A stretch of 64,000 nucleotides of DNA from Luteolibacter ambystomatis (GCF_018137965.1 NZ_CP073100.1:1116001-1180000); one strand, 5' to 3'. Positions 36,394 to 46,240 are shown, counted from the stretch's first letter. The notes: a model not told the origin generated them from the letters alone. Made by a program: numbers and translations.

Positions 36394-39363
36394 ATGGTGG
36401 TGATCCGGCGGATGGCTGTGGCGGTGTGGTTGGCAGGCGGGATCGCCTGTCCGGCGGCCCGCGCCATTCCACCGGAGGTGCCTTTCTCCTCGCGCGCGTG
36501 GGAGACCGATGACGGACTCCCGCATGGAGGGGTGAATGCCGTCCTGCGCCGCGAGGATGGCTTTCTGTGGATTGCGACCCAGGGCGGTCTTGTGCGTTTC
36601 GATGGCATGGAGTTCGTGCAGAAGCGGTCGCCGTTGCTTTCCGACGCGCGTTCTTCCCGCGTGATCGACATCATTGAGGAAAACCCGCGCACGATGTTGG
36701 CCGCGTGCGATACCTCCGGATTGGTCCGTCTGGAGGAAGGAGGGCTTTCGGTTCATCCGCTCAGCGCCTCGCTTGGTTCCGGGCGGCGGATTCTTTCACT
36801 CTTTCATGAGAGCGCGGATGTCTTCTGGGTGCTGTGCTCGGACCGCGAGTTGTGGCGCTGGGACCATGGCTCGGCGGTGCGGTTTCCTCCGACGGAGCAT
36901 GTCTATACCTCCGCACCTTCTTCTTTCGTAAGGATGACAGATGGCTCGGTCCTGCTGACCCGTGGTGATGGCCTGGAGCGTTTTCAGAAGGGCTTGCTGG
37001 CTCCTGTCACGGGTATTCCCGAACGATCGATCATTGTGTCCATCTGCCATGGTGGTGGGGCCTGGGTGGCATCCCCCGACCGTTTGTTGAAACTGGATGG
37101 GGATGCGATCTCCGTTTCCGACGCCGCCGTACCCTGGCTGGGTACACCACCGGCAGTCATGCTGGAGGATCACGAACACGCGCTTTGGATCGGGACGAAG
37201 TTTCGCGGCCTTTTCCGCCGCGAGGGGGATGTCATCCGGCCGATGGACACCTCGCATGCGCGCATCACCTCGTTGTCCGAGGACGCGGATGGAAACATCT
37301 GGGCCGGTACCGCAGGTGGAGGCTTGAACCGCTTCCAGCATGCGCGCTTCCAACTGCTGGGGGAGAAAGAGGGATGGATGTCGGACATCGTCGGCAGCGT
37401 GTGCGAGGACGGGAAAGGACGGCTTTGGTTCGGCAACACCAATCTCGGACTGCGTCAGGTTGGCGAGGGCCGGTTTCTCGCGGCACCTCCGGTGGCGGGC
37501 TGGCCGCACAAGGCGATGCCCATCCGGACGGATGCGGCGGGCTCGGTTTGGGTTGGCATCAACAACCGTCTTGGTCGTCTGGATCCGGACAGCGGCACGA
37601 TGGAATCCATCGCCATTCCTTCACTCGGTTCGCTCCATGTCATTTTCACCGACCGCAGGAACCGGGTGTGGGTGGGTGGGGATTTCGGCGGGTTGCTGCG
37701 CGTGGAGGACGGATCGAAACAACGCCTGTTCGGAGCGGACGATGGCTTCACCGGCTTGCAGATCCGCTCGATGGAGGAGGATGCCAGAGGGACCTTGTGG
37801 ATTGGAACCGAACAAGGCGAGATCTTCGAGCATCGCGGTGATGGCTTCATCCGTCATGCCGAGGCGGAGGGATTGCGCGGGAGCGCGGTGCGCAGCATTG
37901 TGGCGGATGCGGATGGCACGTTGTGGGTGGGAACCGGCGGAGGGGGGCTGTTCGTGAGGCGGAACGAACGCTTCACTTCCATCGGCGAGGAACAAGGCCT
38001 GCCGGATGATGTGATCTCCCAGCTTCTCGATGATGGCGCGGGAGCGCTGTGGTTTGGTGCGAGCCGTGCTCTCTACCGCGTGAAAAAGTCCGAGCTTCTC
38101 GATTGCGCGGCGGGTCGCGTGGCAGGCGTTCACCCGGTGCGTTTCGGGGAAGGGGATGATCTTCCCAACTTTTCCGCCGCAGCGAACTATCAGCCTTCAT
38201 GCTGGCGCACCCGGGCCGGGACGCTGTGCTTCGTTTCGCGGAAAGGCCTCGTCATCGCCGATCCATCCGTGGCTCCGCACGAGGCGCGCGCATTGCAGGT
38301 GCATCTCGACAAACTGGTGGCGGATGGCCGGGCGTTGCCACCGGGAGTGGCGAAGGTTCCGTCGTCCGCTCGGAAGATCGAGTTCCAGTTCACCGCGCCG
38401 ACCTTCACGTCACCTGAAAAAGTCCGCTACCGTTACCGGTTGACTGGACTGGATGCGGAATGGAGCGAACCCACGGCGACCCGGTCGGCAACCTATTCGC
38501 CACTCAAGCCGGGGCGCTACCGGTTCGAAGTCGCGGCTTGCGATAGCAATCTCGTGTGGAGTCCGCTGGTCACCTCGCTGCCGATCGAGATCGTGCCCGC
38601 GTGGTGGGAGACGTGGTGGGCGCGTGTGCTCGCCGTGGTCGTTTCCGGCGCGCTGCTGGTTGTAGCCGTGCGCTATTGGTCCCACCAGCGTTTGAAAGCA
38701 CGGCTGCTCCAGCTTGAGTCCGGACGCCGCTTGCAAAACGAGCGGGCGCGCATCGCCCGTGATCTCCACGATGGTCTTGGAGCCGGGTTGACGCAGGTCG
38801 GCATGATGGCGGAAGAACTGGCGGAGGAAGGTGGCGGCGTGGAGGAGATGAAATCCTACTCCGCCGGCATCGCCGGGCGCGTCCGTGATCTCGCGCGTGA
38901 CCTGGATGCGGCGGTGTGGAGCGTGAGCCCGAAGAACGACACTCTTGCCGCGCTCTGCGGTTATATCTGCCAGTATGCCATCGAGTATTTCCGTGAGACG
39001 CCGGTGCGTTGCCTCGTCCACGTCGCGCCGGACATTCCGGCGGTCGCACTTTCTCCGGAGGATCGGCACCATCTTTTCCTCATCGCGAAGGAGATCCTGA
39101 ACAATGTGCTCAAGCACGCGGGAGCCTCGCAGGTGATCCTTTCCATGGGTCCGGAGGAAGCCGATTTCGTCATCGCCTTCGAGGACAATGGTCGCGGCTT
39201 TCCCTCCACCACCGCTCCCGACCGCCATGGCTTGGAGAACATCCGCGAGCGGGTGGCGGCTGTTGGCGGCGTGATGGATCTGCGGAGTTCCGGGGAAGGG
39301 ACCGCCATTCGTATCCGGCTCTCTTCTTTCCCTCTTGCGGAAAAGCCGCTATCTTCCCACTGA
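36394..39363 (+). CDS. Two-component regulator-propeller histidine kinase (Reg_prop / Y_Y_Y / HisKA_3)
   Basis: A 989-residue sensor; a TTG at 36391 precedes this ATG. A signal peptide ends near 'ARAIPP'. Residues ~30-600 contain repeated 'G.LWIGT..GLFRR.G' blades of two seven-bladed propellers (periplasmic). A Y_Y_Y domain (~670-740, 'VRYRYRLTGLDAEWSEPTATRSATYSPLKPGRYRFEVAACDS') is followed by one membrane helix (ARVLAVVVSGALLVVAVRYW). The HisKA_3 box 'ERARIARDLHDGLGAGLTQV' has the phospho-acceptor His at 792, and the HATPase ends with 'DNGRGF...GLENIRERVAAVGG'. The layout resembles Bacteroidota hybrid sensors of glycan signals, except that the regulator is separate. It lies 12 nt upstream of its regulator, so the two are cognate. 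Confidence 0.93.
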   Translation: MVVIRRMAVAVWLAGGIACPAARAIPPEVPFSSRAWETDDGLPHGGVNAVLRREDGFLWIATQGGLVRFDGMEFVQKRSPLLSDARSSRVIDIIEENPRTMLAACDTSGLVRLEEGGLSVHPLSASLGSGRRILSLFHESADVFWVLCSDRELWRWDHGSAVRFPPTEHVYTSAPSSFVRMTDGSVLLTRGDGLERFQKGLLAPVTGIPERSIIVSICHGGGAWVASPDRLLKLDGDAISVSDAAVPWLGTPPAVMLEDHEHALWIGTKFRGLFRREGDVIRPMDTSHARITSLSEDADGNIWAGTAGGGLNRFQHARFQLLGEKEGWMSDIVGSVCEDGKGRLWFGNTNLGLRQVGEGRFLAAPPVAGWPHKAMPIRTDAAGSVWVGINNRLGRLDPDSGTMESIAIPSLGSLHVIFTDRRNRVWVGGDFGGLLRVEDGSKQRLFGADDGFTGLQIRSMEEDARGTLWIGTEQGEIFEHRGDGFIRHAEAEGLRGSAVRSIVADADGTLWVGTGGGGLFVRRNERFTSIGEEQGLPDDVISQLLDDGAGALWFGASRALYRVKKSELLDCAAGRVAGVHPVRFGEGDDLPNFSAAANYQPSCWRTRAGTLCFVSRKGLVIADPSVAPHEARALQVHLDKLVADGRALPPGVAKVPSSARKIEFQFTAPTFTSPEKVRYRYRLTGLDAEWSEPTATRSATYSPLKPGRYRFEVAACDSNLVWSPLVTSLPIEIVPAWWETWWARVLAVVVSGALLVVAVRYWSHQRLKARLLQLESGRRLQNERARIARDLHDGLGAGLTQVGMMAEELAEEGGGVEEMKSYSAGIAGRVRDLARDLDAAVWSVSPKNDTLAALCGYICQYAIEYFRETPVRCLVHVAPDIPAVALSPEDRHHLFLIAKEILNNVLKHAGASQVILSMGPEEADFVIAFEDNGRGFPSTTAPDRHGLENIRERVAAVGGVMDLRSSGEGTAIRIRLSSFPLAEKPLSSH

Positions 39364-39375
39364 TTCCATTCCGCC

Positions 39376-40002
39376 ATGCCCATCAGCGTCGCCATCATCG
39401 AGGATGATCCCGGCATCCGTGAGATGCTCACCCGCACCATCGAGCGTGCGTCCAGCCTGCGTTTCATCCAGAGCTTCTCCTCCGCGGAGGAAGCCTTGGA
39501 GGTGCTTCCTGAGCTCAAGCCGGATGTGGTGATCATGGACATCCAACTCCCCGGGATCAATGGCGTCGAGTGTACGCTGCAACTGAAGAAGATCGTTCCT
39601 GCGATCCAGATCCTCGTCTTCACCGTCTTCGGGGATGACGATCTGGTCTTCAAGGCGCTCGAGGCGGGAGCCAGCGGCTATCTGCTCAAACGCACGCCAC
39701 GCCAGGCCGTCATCGATGCGGTGCGGGATGTCTGGCACGGCGGGGCCCCCATGAGCGGAGAGGTGGCCCGCAAGGTGGTGGAATCCTTCCGGAAGCCTCC
39801 GAAGGCCAAGCTCGAGGATGCGGAGCAACTGACACCACGCGAGGAGGAGGTGCTGGCCTTGCTGGCGAAGGGCTACATCACCAAGGAGATCGCCGATCAG
39901 ATCGGCATCAGCTTCGACACCGTGCGATTCCACCTGAAGCATATCTACCGCAAGCTCCATGTCCGCTCCCGCAGCGAGGCCTTGATCAAGTATCTGAAGT
40001 GA
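39376..40002 (+). CDS. NarL/LuxR-family response regulator
   Basis: A 208-residue protein. The receiver domain (1-~120) has acidic pocket residues in 'AIIEDDPG', phospho-acceptor D55 in 'VVIMDIQLPGINGVE', the Thr in 'VFTVFGD' and the Lys in 'YLLKRTP'. The C-terminal GerE/LuxR helix-turn-helix spans ~145-205 ('LTPREEEVLALLAKGYITKEIADQIGISFDTVRFHLKHIYRKLHVRSRSEAL'). It is encoded 12 nt downstream of the propeller kinase and is its evident partner. The targets are probably the flanking genes that share the 19-nt dyad (GH27, PL6 and the large beta-strand protein), as inferred from placement. Confidence 0.95.
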   Translation: MPISVAIIEDDPGIREMLTRTIERASSLRFIQSFSSAEEALEVLPELKPDVVIMDIQLPGINGVECTLQLKKIVPAIQILVFTVFGDDDLVFKALEAGASGYLLKRTPRQAVIDAVRDVWHGGAPMSGEVARKVVESFRKPPKAKLEDAEQLTPREEEVLALLAKGYITKEIADQIGISFDTVRFHLKHIYRKLHVRSRSEALIKYLK

Positions 40003-40035
40003 GCGAGGGAGGGAGACATGGGAGGGACCGCGCTA

Positions 40036-40054
40036 CTACTCATCCGTGTAGCTG
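40036..40054 (+). promoter_or_regulatory. Shared 19-nt dyad (putative operator), copy 2
   Basis: CTACTCATCCGTGTAGCTG, 35 nt before the ATG of the PL6 gene and 33 nt after the response-regulator stop. The dyad is CTAC-N8-GTAG with a conserved core TCATYCRT. Confidence 0.65.
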
Positions 40055-40089
40055 TCGCTTCCGCGCCGGTGGGAGGACGATGCGGCGTC

Positions 40090-41472
40090 ATGCGTCCGTT
40101 GATTCTTCTGGCTGTCTCCCTCGTATCCTCCGCCGCAGCGCGTGAGATCCCGGTGTCCTCCGCGACCGATCTGGCCCGGGCCATGCCCAACCTGAAGCCG
40201 GGCGATACCGTGGTCCTGGCGGACGGCGAGTGGCGGAACCAGGATCTCGTGCTCCAGGGAAAGGGGACGGAGGCAAGGCCGGTCACCTTCCGTGCGGCAC
40301 ATCCCGGAAAGGCTGTTCTCGTCGGAAACTCCTCGTTGGTGGTGGATGGAAGTTTCCTTGTGGTGGACGGGCTGTGGCTGAAGGAATCCACCACCAGCGG
40401 ACGGGCCATTTTCCTGCGCGGGGATCACTGCCGTCTGACTTCCTGCGCGGTCACGGGTGGCAATGCCCGCAATTTCCTCGATATGACCGGGACCGATCAC
40501 CGCATTGATCACTGTTACTTCGCGGACAAAACCACGGAGGCTCCCACGATCCAAGTTCAGGTGGAAGAAAGTCCGAACCGCCATCGCTTCGACCACAATC
40601 ATTTCGGGCCGCGTCCACCCCTGGGCCGCAATGGCGGCGAGACGATGCGTATCGGCTACAGCGGCCAGTCGATGCGATCCTCCGCCACGCTTGTGGAGGA
40701 CAATCTGTTCGAGCGTTGCGATGGCGAGATCGAGATCATCTCCAGCAAATCGTGTGACAACATCTATCGCTCGAACACATTCCGCGATTGCGCGGGCATG
40801 CTCACCCTGCGTCATGGCAATGGCTGCCGGGTGGAGGGGAACTTTTTTTTCGGCGGAGGCAAGAAGGGATCCGGAGGCATCCGGATCATCGGGGAGAACC
40901 ATGTGGTGGTGAACAACTACATCGACAATGTGGCGGAGGGTTCTTTTTGGATCACGGCCGGTATTCCGGAGTCGCCGTTGGTGGGATACTTCCAGGCCAG
41001 GCATTGCACCATCGCCTTCAATACCGTCGTCGCCAGCCGCGGAGTCTGCATCCAGACCGATGCCGGCATGGGGTCCTCCGGGCGCACATTGCTGCCGGAG
41101 GACATCACCATCGCCTACAATCTGCTGAACCTTCCACCCGGAGCAGTGCCCGCGCGCGGCCGCCAGGGCGGCGGTGTCGTATGGACCGGCAATGTTTCGA
41201 ATATTCCTGCAACGGATTTCACTACGGTGGAGCCCCGTCTGATCCGTAGTCCGGATGGCATGTGGCGTCCGTCCACCGGCAGCCCGGTGGGTGGTGTCGC
41301 GAAGGCTCTGCCGGGAATCACCACCGATATCGATGGGCAGCCACGTCCGGAACGCTGTGACGTGGGATGCGATCAGGCATCCGCCGCCAAAACAATCCAT
41401 CGGCCGCTCTCTGCCGCAGATGTCGGACCCGCTTGGATGGATCGTGGTGCGGCGAGCAGGCCCACGCCGTGA
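40090..41472 (+). CDS. Polysaccharide lyase family 6 (alginate lyase / chondroitinase B-like)
   Basis: A 460-residue secreted enzyme. The start ATG at 40090 gives a signal peptide (MRPLILLAVSLVSSAAARE); the open frame back to 40018 runs through the dyad and is not coding. The fold is a right-handed parallel beta helix. PL6 signatures: 'VGNSSLVVDGSFLVVDGLWLKE', 'NGGETMRIGYSGQSMRSSATLVEDNLFERCDGEIEIISSKSCDNIYRSNTF', 'GMLTLRHGNGCRVEGNFFFG'. K220 and R241 sit in the Brønsted-base/acid positions, 21 residues apart as in chondroitinase B. It should cleave uronic-acid polymers by beta-elimination, using calcium. The substrate (alginate versus dermatan) cannot be told by eye. It follows the response regulator closely. 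Confidence 0.9.
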   Translation: MRPLILLAVSLVSSAAAREIPVSSATDLARAMPNLKPGDTVVLADGEWRNQDLVLQGKGTEARPVTFRAAHPGKAVLVGNSSLVVDGSFLVVDGLWLKESTTSGRAIFLRGDHCRLTSCAVTGGNARNFLDMTGTDHRIDHCYFADKTTEAPTIQVQVEESPNRHRFDHNHFGPRPPLGRNGGETMRIGYSGQSMRSSATLVEDNLFERCDGEIEIISSKSCDNIYRSNTFRDCAGMLTLRHGNGCRVEGNFFFGGGKKGSGGIRIIGENHVVVNNYIDNVAEGSFWITAGIPESPLVGYFQARHCTIAFNTVVASRGVCIQTDAGMGSSGRTLLPEDITIAYNLLNLPPGAVPARGRQGGGVVWTGNVSNIPATDFTTVEPRLIRSPDGMWRPSTGSPVGGVAKALPGITTDIDGQPRPERCDVGCDQASAAKTIHRPLSAADVGPAWMDRGAASRPTP

Positions 41473-41590
41473 GATGGATCCATTGCGAGTGAGTGGAATG
41501 CCGTGGCCGGAGCGCGGGCTTCAGCGTTGCTGGCTTCGGACGCGGTTGATTTGGAGTCCGGCTCATGACGAACCGCGCGGATCATGAGTG

Positions 41591-41609
41591 CTACTCATTC
41601 GTGTAGCTG
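41591..41609 (+). promoter_or_regulatory. Shared 19-nt dyad (putative operator), copy 3
   Basis: CTACTCATTCGTGTAGCTG, about 100 nt before the ATG of the 1497-residue beta-strand protein, in the 238-nt spacer after the PL6 gene. It differs from copy 2 at one position. The spacer holds nothing else recognisable. Confidence 0.65.
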
Positions 41610-41710
41610 ACGTGCTCTCCACGCCACGTGCAGAGTGGCAGGTATCCGGAGAGAACCCATCGCCCCCTTGCGGGACCGTGCTCCGGCCACTCCCAAACCG
41701 AAAGCCCATC

Positions 41711-44700
41711 ATGAGCCCCCGCATCCCGGACCGCCCGATCATCACACGCGCTTCCCTTCTTGCGACAGCCGCCACGCTTTTTCTTGGAAACCTGCCAGCC
41801 CGCGCCGCCACCAAAACTTGGGATGGCGGCGGCACCAATGATGCCTGGCTGACAGGCCCCAACTGGAATGCCGACACCGCACCCGCCGCGAACGACATCC
41901 TCATCTTCGGCGGCAACATCCGCATTGCCCCGGTCAATGATTTTGCGGTGGGAACCGTTTTCACCGGCCTCTCATTCGCCGCCGGTGCGGGAGCTTTCAA
42001 TGTGACGGGCAATGGTATCGTTCTCAACCGCTCCACCGTCACGAACAACGCGACGAACGCGGTGACCCTGGGGCTTCCGGTCACTCTTGGTCCCGGCAAT
42101 ACCACGCTGAGCACTCCGGCCACCGGAGGAATGATGACACTCTCGGGTGCCTTCGCGCGTTCCACCGGTTCGACGGTGGTGGTGAACCGCGTGGGCGGAA
42201 ACATCAACTTCACCGGCTCGGGTCTCGTGAACGATACCACCGGCATCCTCGGTGGCTGGGCCGTGATCGGCAATGACTGGGCGTGTCTCGATGGCGCGGG
42301 CAATACGGTGCCCTACAACGGCTATACGAACATCTCCAACGGCGCGATCACTTCCAATGCCAGCTTGAACTACCGTTACACCGCGGACACGGCGAACATC
42401 ACTGCAGCGGCCGGCACTGCGGTCAATACGATCAGCGCCACCATCGGCACGAACCGCAATCTCACGCTCGCCGGGGTCATGCGGCTCGGTCCGCGCGGTG
42501 GCATCTACCGCACCGGTGTTTCCACCGCGAACAGTATCCTGACGGTGACGGGTGGCACGCTCACGGCGAATGGCGGTGGTGAGATCACACTGCTGGACGC
42601 CACCACCACGGCCGGCAATTTCACCGCCACCAACAACAACCTGCGCGTGGACTCCGTGATTGCGGATGACGCTGGCAATCCGGTGTCGGTCAATATCATG
42701 GGCTACGCGGACATCCGCGGCACGAATACCTATACGGGAGGCACCTTCATCAACCTCGGCCGAGTCCAGGCGGCGGGTAACTCGGTCTTCGGAACCGGTA
42801 CGGTGAGCGTCTATCAGGGAGGACAGGCTTTCCTGAACAGCGGAGCTGCCTTCGCCAACAACTTCGTCATCACCGGTACCGGCACCACCGAGACCAGTGG
42901 TGGACAGACGATGGGCGCGATCCGCATGGGCGGTGGATCTTCGCTCTCCGGCATCATCACGCTGGCGGAAAACGCGCGGATCTCCGGTGCGTCCGGATCG
43001 AACAACACGATCACCGGCAAGCTCACCGGTCCGGGACGACTCGAGCTCACCGCCTCCACGGGAAACAACGGCGGCATCACCCTGAACAACGCCGCCAATG
43101 ATTGGAGCGGCGGTTTGCTCCTCACGGTGGGTGGCGCCACCCGGCAGGTCTATCTGAAGCTCGGCGCGGACGAGCAGATCCCGGACGGACCCGGGAAGGG
43201 AAGCGTGACCATCGCGGGCGCTTCGGACATCGCCCGTCTCGATCTCTCCGGCCGCAATGAAACCATCAATGGTCTCAGCAGCGCGGTGAACACGTTCAAC
43301 CAGTTGAAGAACACTTTGGCCACTCCCTGCACGTTGACGGTGGGTGGAGGCAATGCGAATGGCGATTTCGGCGGCACGCTGGATGATGCCGGTGCCGGAG
43401 CGATCAGCCTGGTGAAGATCGGCAGCGGCACGCAGATCCTGCGGGGCACCACCAATCATCAGGGCACGACGACCGTGAACGGAGGACGCCTGGAGTTCGT
43501 GGGGGATTTCAATGGTCCCGGGACGATCACGGTGAACAGCGGGGGAGTGCTTGCGACCAATGCGCAGTTGAATCCGGAGGTCACCATCTCGACGGGCGGC
43601 TTGCTGGTCAGCAATGCGGCCGCCGGCACCGGGATCACCGTGAAGGGAAACCTCAACCTCGGGGAAGGCTCCGCGATCCAGATCAATACCGCCTCCTTTC
43701 CCACCAATCCGGTCAGAGTGCAGCAGTATCTGAACCCCACGGGTGGGGTGGGCAGCGTTTCGATCAACCTGACCGGCGTCACTCCGGCGGTCGGCCAATA
43801 TCCGCTCATCAGCTACAGTGGGATCGGCGGGATCGCCGGGGTAGGCCTGTCGGCATTCAAACTGGGGACCGTGCCTCCGCGTTTTCACGCGGATTTGTAC
43901 GATGACACGCTCAACCAGGTGATCGTCATGGATGTCACCTACAGCGGCGATTTCCCGGTGTGGTCCGGCGCGACCAGCAGCGAATGGAGCACCGCTGTTC
44001 TGGCTTCTCCGAAGAACTGGGTGCTGAATTCGAACGCAGCGACCATCACCGACTATTTCGACGGAGAGATCGATCTTTTCGACGATACGGCGGTCTCGAC
44101 CACCCTGAACATCAGCGCGGGTCCGGTGAGCCCCCTGGAGGCACGCTTCAACAATGGTGTGCTCGATTACCTCGTGACGGGCAGCAATGGCATCGCGGGA
44201 ACCGGGATGCTCACGAAGAATGGCGGCGCCTTGGTGACCCTCGCCACCGACAACAGCTATACAGGACAAACGAAGATCGACGCGGGAACCTTGCGCGTGG
44301 GGAATGGAGGTACGACGGGAACCGTAGGAACGGGGGCGGTCGTGAACAACGCCCTGTTGGATTTCCGGCGCAGCGACACCCTCACCGTGGCCAATGTGAT
44401 CTCCGGCACGGGTCTTCTTACCCAGTCCGGTTCGGGCACGCTCGTTCTCTCCGGAACCAACACCTATACCGGCGGCACGAACATCGACGTGGGTACCTTG
44501 CGGGCGACGAACAGCAACTCCGTGGGTGCGCTTCCCGGCGGTGTCGTCACGATTGCGAATGGCGGGGCTTTCGATCTCAGCGGCAACCCCACCGCCAACA
44601 ATCTCAACTTCGGCCAGAAGTCCTTCGTCATCTCCGGGGCCGGCCCTGCCGGACACGGTGCGCTCGTCAACAGCGGCACGGTGAACCAGCAGAACGCCTT

Positions 44701-46204
44701 CCAGCGTGTCACACTCGCCGCGGATGCAAGCATCGGGGGAACCGCCCGGTTCGATGTCCGTGCGACCCAGGCCGCCGGAGTAAACCAGGCATCGGTGGAT
44801 CTCGCGGGCCATACTCTCACGAAGGTGGATGACAACACCGTCTGTCTGGTGGCGACGGATGTCAGCGACGGCAATATTGTCGTCAATGGCGGGATCTTCA
44901 GCATGGAGACCACGACCAGCATCCCCGACTACGGCACGGGAAAAACCGTGACCTTCAACACCGGAGCCAGCGCCCAGTTCTATTCGAACACTGCTGCGGT
45001 TTCGACCATCACCCGCCCGTTCGTCTTCAACGGCAGCGGCTGCAAGATCGCGAACGCGAGCGCCGTGGCATCGCTCATCGGCAGCCCGATAGAGTTGCGC
45101 GGCGACGTGGCCCTCACCACGTTGCCAGGGAATCTTGTTCCAGGAAATCTGACGCTTGGCGGCAATATCACGGAATCGGGCGGAACCTACGGGCTGACGA
45201 AGAGCGGAACCTGCACAATCATCCTTTCCGGAGCCAGTTCCTACACCGGCCCCACCACCGTATCGACCGGCACCTTGTTGGTAAATGGATCGCTGGGTAG
45301 CACCGCGGTGACCACCGCTGCCGGGACGACCTTCGGTGGTACGGGTCTGGTGACCGGGCCTCTCACGGTGGGAGGCACGCTTGCCCCCGGCAATGCCGCC
45401 ATTGGCGCGTTGACGGCAGGTGCCGTGACCCTGCAGCCCGGCGCCACACTGGCGATCCAGATCAACTCGGGCACGGTTGCTTCGGACGCTTTGTTCGCCG
45501 GGAACATCAATCTCGGCGGTGCCACGCTGGCCGTCACCGATGCGGGTGCCGCAACTCTCGGAGATGGCACGAAGATCGTGATCGCCCAGTACACCGGCAC
45601 CGTCACGGGCTCTTTCGCCAATCTCGCGGACGGCGGTTCGCTGGTGATCGGGGCGAATACCTTCCGCCTCAACACCCACGATCTGGTGGCCGGCCAAAAT
45701 TCAATCACCCTGACGGTTTCGGCTCTCGTGTTCAGTCCGGCTTACGATGCGTGGGCCAGTCTCATGGGGCTCACCTCCCTGAACAATGCTCCGGATCTCG
45801 ATCCGGATCACGATGGGCAATCGAATCTTCTGGAGTTCGCCCTTGCCGGGAATCCTCTCTCCTCCTCCGCAAATGCGGGCATCGCCAGCCGCGTGGTCGA
45901 GATCGATCCGGGCAGCGGAGTGGAGCGGGTGCTTACGCTCACCATTCCGGTCCGCGGCGCGGCGGGATTCTCAGGCCCGGGGGATCTGGTTTCCGCGACC
46001 GTTGACCGGGTGATCTACACGGTGCAGGGCACCAACGATTTCTCCGATTTCACATCGATGGCGGTGGCGGAGGTCATCCCCGCGGTGACATCGAATCTTC
46101 CGAATCTCCCGGCAGGATGGAGCTATCGCACATTCCGGACTCCGGGCAGCGTCACTTCTTCTCCCAAGGTGTTCCTGCGGGCGACGGTGACGGCCGCGCC
46201 CTGA
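41711..46204 (+). CDS. Large autotransporter-associated beta-strand repeat protein
   Basis: A 1497-residue exported protein. The ATG at 41711 begins the signal peptide (SPRIPDRPIITRASLLATAATLFLGNLPARAATKTW); the frame is open upstream to 41588 through the dyad. It starts with the usual 'TWDGGGTNDAWLTGPNWNADTAP' motif. At least six PF12951 units follow ('LTKNGGALVTLATDNSYTGQTKIDAGTLRVGN', 'LTQSGSGTLVLSGTNTYTGGTNIDVGTLRA', 'LTKSGTCTIILSGASSYTGPTTVSTGTLLV'). The C-terminus is the shared module (YDAWASLMGLTSLNNAPDLDPDHDGQSNLLEFALAG...GWSYRTFRTPGSVTSSPKVFLRATV). There is no PEP-CTERM and no barrel, so the secretion route is unclear. The upstream dyad links it to the polysaccharide regulon. Confidence 0.88.
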   Translation: MSPRIPDRPIITRASLLATAATLFLGNLPARAATKTWDGGGTNDAWLTGPNWNADTAPAANDILIFGGNIRIAPVNDFAVGTVFTGLSFAAGAGAFNVTGNGIVLNRSTVTNNATNAVTLGLPVTLGPGNTTLSTPATGGMMTLSGAFARSTGSTVVVNRVGGNINFTGSGLVNDTTGILGGWAVIGNDWACLDGAGNTVPYNGYTNISNGAITSNASLNYRYTADTANITAAAGTAVNTISATIGTNRNLTLAGVMRLGPRGGIYRTGVSTANSILTVTGGTLTANGGGEITLLDATTTAGNFTATNNNLRVDSVIADDAGNPVSVNIMGYADIRGTNTYTGGTFINLGRVQAAGNSVFGTGTVSVYQGGQAFLNSGAAFANNFVITGTGTTETSGGQTMGAIRMGGGSSLSGIITLAENARISGASGSNNTITGKLTGPGRLELTASTGNNGGITLNNAANDWSGGLLLTVGGATRQVYLKLGADEQIPDGPGKGSVTIAGASDIARLDLSGRNETINGLSSAVNTFNQLKNTLATPCTLTVGGGNANGDFGGTLDDAGAGAISLVKIGSGTQILRGTTNHQGTTTVNGGRLEFVGDFNGPGTITVNSGGVLATNAQLNPEVTISTGGLLVSNAAAGTGITVKGNLNLGEGSAIQINTASFPTNPVRVQQYLNPTGGVGSVSINLTGVTPAVGQYPLISYSGIGGIAGVGLSAFKLGTVPPRFHADLYDDTLNQVIVMDVTYSGDFPVWSGATSSEWSTAVLASPKNWVLNSNAATITDYFDGEIDLFDDTAVSTTLNISAGPVSPLEARFNNGVLDYLVTGSNGIAGTGMLTKNGGALVTLATDNSYTGQTKIDAGTLRVGNGGTTGTVGTGAVVNNALLDFRRSDTLTVANVISGTGLLTQSGSGTLVLSGTNTYTGGTNIDVGTLRATNSNSVGALPGGVVTIANGGAFDLSGNPTANNLNFGQKSFVISGAGPAGHGALVNSGTVNQQNAFQRVTLAADASIGGTARFDVRATQAAGVNQASVDLAGHTLTKVDDNTVCLVATDVSDGNIVVNGGIFSMETTTSIPDYGTGKTVTFNTGASAQFYSNTAAVSTITRPFVFNGSGCKIANASAVASLIGSPIELRGDVALTTLPGNLVPGNLTLGGNITESGGTYGLTKSGTCTIILSGASSYTGPTTVSTGTLLVNGSLGSTAVTTAAGTTFGGTGLVTGPLTVGGTLAPGNAAIGALTAGAVTLQPGATLAIQINSGTVASDALFAGNINLGGATLAVTDAGAATLGDGTKIVIAQYTGTVTGSFANLADGGSLVIGANTFRLNTHDLVAGQNSITLTVSALVFSPAYDAWASLMGLTSLNNAPDLDPDHDGQSNLLEFALAGNPLSSSANAGIASRVVEIDPGSGVERVLTLTIPVRGAAGFSGPGDLVSATVDRVIYTVQGTNDFSDFTSMAVAEVIPAVTSNLPNLPAGWSYRTFRTPGSVTSSPKVFLRATVTAAP

Positions 46205-46240
46205 AGCGCATATCGTTTTCCATGGGCAGATGCATAGCGA

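Noticed and set aside
41972-45697. 1241-codon minus-strand open frame opposite the large beta-strand gene
   Set aside because: It is low-complexity Arg/Gly/Val/Ala sequence arising from the repetitive Thr/Gly/Asn codons of the true plus-strand protein.
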